From: CALSMU01 sp963926405
GTDB taxonomy: Bacteria > Bacteroidota > Bacteroidia > Flavobacteriales_D > Parvicellaceae
Assembly: GCA_963926405.1 (NCBI GenBank)
Contig: CAWUXI010000019.1
Location: 10,328-74,327, forward strand
Direction: 5' to 3'
Length of the DNA stretch: 64,000 nt
The first letter of the stretch is position 1. Each line of letters opens with the position of its first letter. The notes under the pieces were generated by a model, which was not told the origin of the DNA, did not search any database, and saw nothing but the letters and a program-made list of their open reading frames with translations. Shown piece after piece: positions 63,298 through 64,000 of this stretch. A program made the position numbers and the translations under genes.

Positions 63298-63580
63298 AAG
63301 TCTAATAGACTTGTTATATTTGAAGTAGGGTTATATAGATATAAACCACATTGGTTTATTTTTGTATGGTTTAGCCCTATGTTACCTGCAAGCTGAAAAA
63401 AGAGCCACCGCACGGTCAGCACATTTATTTTTTTGCTAACGCTAAAAGCCAAAGCACAAAAAAATAAAAGAGCTTGCCCTTCGCCACCGCTTTAGAAATC
63501 AGATGATCATAATTATACTCATTTAGTGAGATAATTGAAAAACTTGATTACTTTAGTGGGCTGAATTAAAGAATTCAAAA
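63298..63580. other. Structured, GC-richer non-coding element before the restriction-modification genes
   Basis: It opens with the palindrome AAGTCTAATAGACTT (63298-63312) and a TATATTTG box (63315-63322). Then come a hairpin ATAAACC/GGTTTAT (63341-63347 and 63353-63359) inside a wider imperfect stem between GGG (63328) and CCC (63377), and a 12-bp inverted repeat TTTATTTTTTTG/CAAAAAAATAAA (63424-63435 and 63457-63468). GCCACCGC occurs twice, at 63403-63410 and 63483-63490. From 63375 to 63490 the sequence is notably GC-richer than its surroundings. TTTAGTG repeats at 63522 and 63552 may be operator sites for the HTH protein. Confidence 0.5.
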
Positions 63581-63775
63581 ATGAACCGAATAAAAGAGGT
63601 ATTAGAACAAAAAGGAATAAAGCAAATTTGGTTATCCGAACAGTTAGGCAAAAGCTACAATATGGTTAATTCTTACGTTCAAAACAGAAGACAACCAAGC
63701 ATTGAAGACTTGTATAAAATAGCGGAAATATTAAATGTAAATCCAAAGGATTTACTAAAAGAAAAAGTAAATTAA
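63581..63775 (+). CDS. Small XRE/HTH regulator, possible restriction-modification controller protein
   Basis: This 64-aa protein is nearly all helix-turn-helix: NRIKEVLEQKGIKQIWLSEQLGKSYNMVNSYVQNRRQPSIEDLYKIAEILNV is the standard five-helix XRE fold. Its size and the adenine methyltransferase frame that begins one base after its stop are typical of C proteins or antitoxin-like regulators linked to type II systems. Two TTTAGTG repeats 30 bp apart upstream could be binding sites. Control of the methyltransferase is inferred from position. Confidence 0.85.
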   Translation: MNRIKEVLEQKGIKQIWLSEQLGKSYNMVNSYVQNRRQPSIEDLYKIAEILNVNPKDLLKEKVN

Positions 63776-63776
63776 T

Positions 63777-64000
63777 TTGGAACAATTAGAAATTAATCAA
63801 ATAAGTTCGCTAGCCAAACCTATGCAATATCTTGGCGCAAAAAATCGAGTTATTGATTTAATCCTTAGTGAAAGTGAAAAATATATCGAGACAGGTTATG
63901 TTCTAGATTTATTTAGTGGCTCTTCAATTGTATCACAAGCTTATAGTAATATTGGTAAAAATGTCATCTCTAATGATGTACAAAAATTTAGCGGAATTAT
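63777..64000 (+). CDS. D12-class DNA adenine methyltransferase (5' part, cut by window end)
   Basis: An open frame from a TTG at 63777 (or the ATG at 63822) continues to the window edge. The translation has MQYLGAKNRVIDLILSES, in the place of the FxGGK/SAM-binding lead of D12-class (Dam/MboI-type) methyltransferases, then VLDLFSGSSIVSQAYSNIG and VISNDVQ, the SAM-binding motif and its acidic partner. The DPPY catalytic motif would lie beyond the edge. The frame begins 1-2 bp after the HTH gene, so the two are coupled. A restriction endonuclease gene would be expected next. Confidence 0.78.
   Translation, partial: MEQLEINQISSLAKPMQYLGAKNRVIDLILSESEKYIETGYVLDLFSGSSIVSQAYSNIGKNVISNDVQKFSGI

Noticed and set aside
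63375..63490. attC-like integron recombination site
   Set aside because: The folding is suggestive, but I could not find the paired core sites, and no integrase is visible. Left as an unclassified element.

Overview
This window is a compact, AT-rich stretch of a Bacteroidota chromosome, most likely from the order Flavobacteriales. The evidence is a subtilase with a C-terminal type IX secretion sorting domain, an S46 dipeptidyl-peptidase, a TonB receptor with a carboxypeptidase-like N-terminal domain, PorE-like TPR/beta-propeller proteins, DUF349 and MeaB proteins, many small lipoproteins, A-rich leaders without Shine-Dalgarno motifs, and promoters that fit the Bacteroidota consensus TTG-N(17-23)-TANNTTTG. 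I saw no rRNA, tRNA, CRISPR array, insertion sequence or prophage.

Layout. 1-8.4 kb is envelope biogenesis: an MCE/MlaD protein (cut by the left edge), a SPOR amidase, divergent LptD, RidA, a small lipoprotein that fits the Kunitz/BPTI cysteine pattern, and a minus-strand operon of DPM-like GT2, PAP2 phosphatase and GT39 that suggests polyprenyl-phosphate-sugar glycosylation. 8.5-15.5 kb holds a TlpA-like thioredoxin, PyrD, a PKD lipoprotein, a sodium:solute symporter, a PLP decarboxylase, RecR and OsmC. 15.8-24.7 kb holds a GT2 fused to a remnant of a polyprenyl glycosylphosphotransferase, a 2-oxoacid dehydrogenase E2, two PorE-like proteins, a DnaQ-type exonuclease and an FAH-family enzyme. 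24.7-38.5 kb has an operon of MORN-repeat protein, lipoprotein and secreted subtilase, then small lipoproteins, a MauE-thioredoxin fusion, MeaB, GdhA, an RluA-type pseudouridine synthase, PanB, two tandem paralogous membrane proteins and an S46 peptidase with an added TPR tail. 38.6-50.2 kb holds an RNA methyltransferase, a SpoIIE phosphatase, a DUF819 protein, a DUF349 protein, DPP IV and a TonB receptor. 50.4-57.6 kb has PyrG and a partial phenylacetate set (PaaI-like, PaaJ/PcaF, PaaY, PaaZ). 57.7-61.7 kb is odhB-sucA. The last kilobase leaves the core genome: a structured non-coding element is followed by a small HTH regulator and a D12-class DNA adenine methyltransferase cut by the right edge, which looks like the start of a type II restriction-modification locus.

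Together, the secreted and periplasmic peptidases (S8, S9 DPP IV, S46 with a DPP11-type Arg), glutamate dehydrogenase, 2-oxoacid dehydrogenases and phenylacetate enzymes suggest a protein- and amino-acid-consuming heterotroph. The less ordinary observations are the bacterial Kunitz-type lipoprotein, the glycosyltransferase fusion, the S46-TPR fusion, perfect -7 promoter elements placed 4-6 nt before start codons (predicting leaderless mRNAs and creating false TTG starts), a pair of dispersed heptamer-built palindromes, and two structured intergenic elements near 54.4-54.8 kb and 63.3-63.5 kb.
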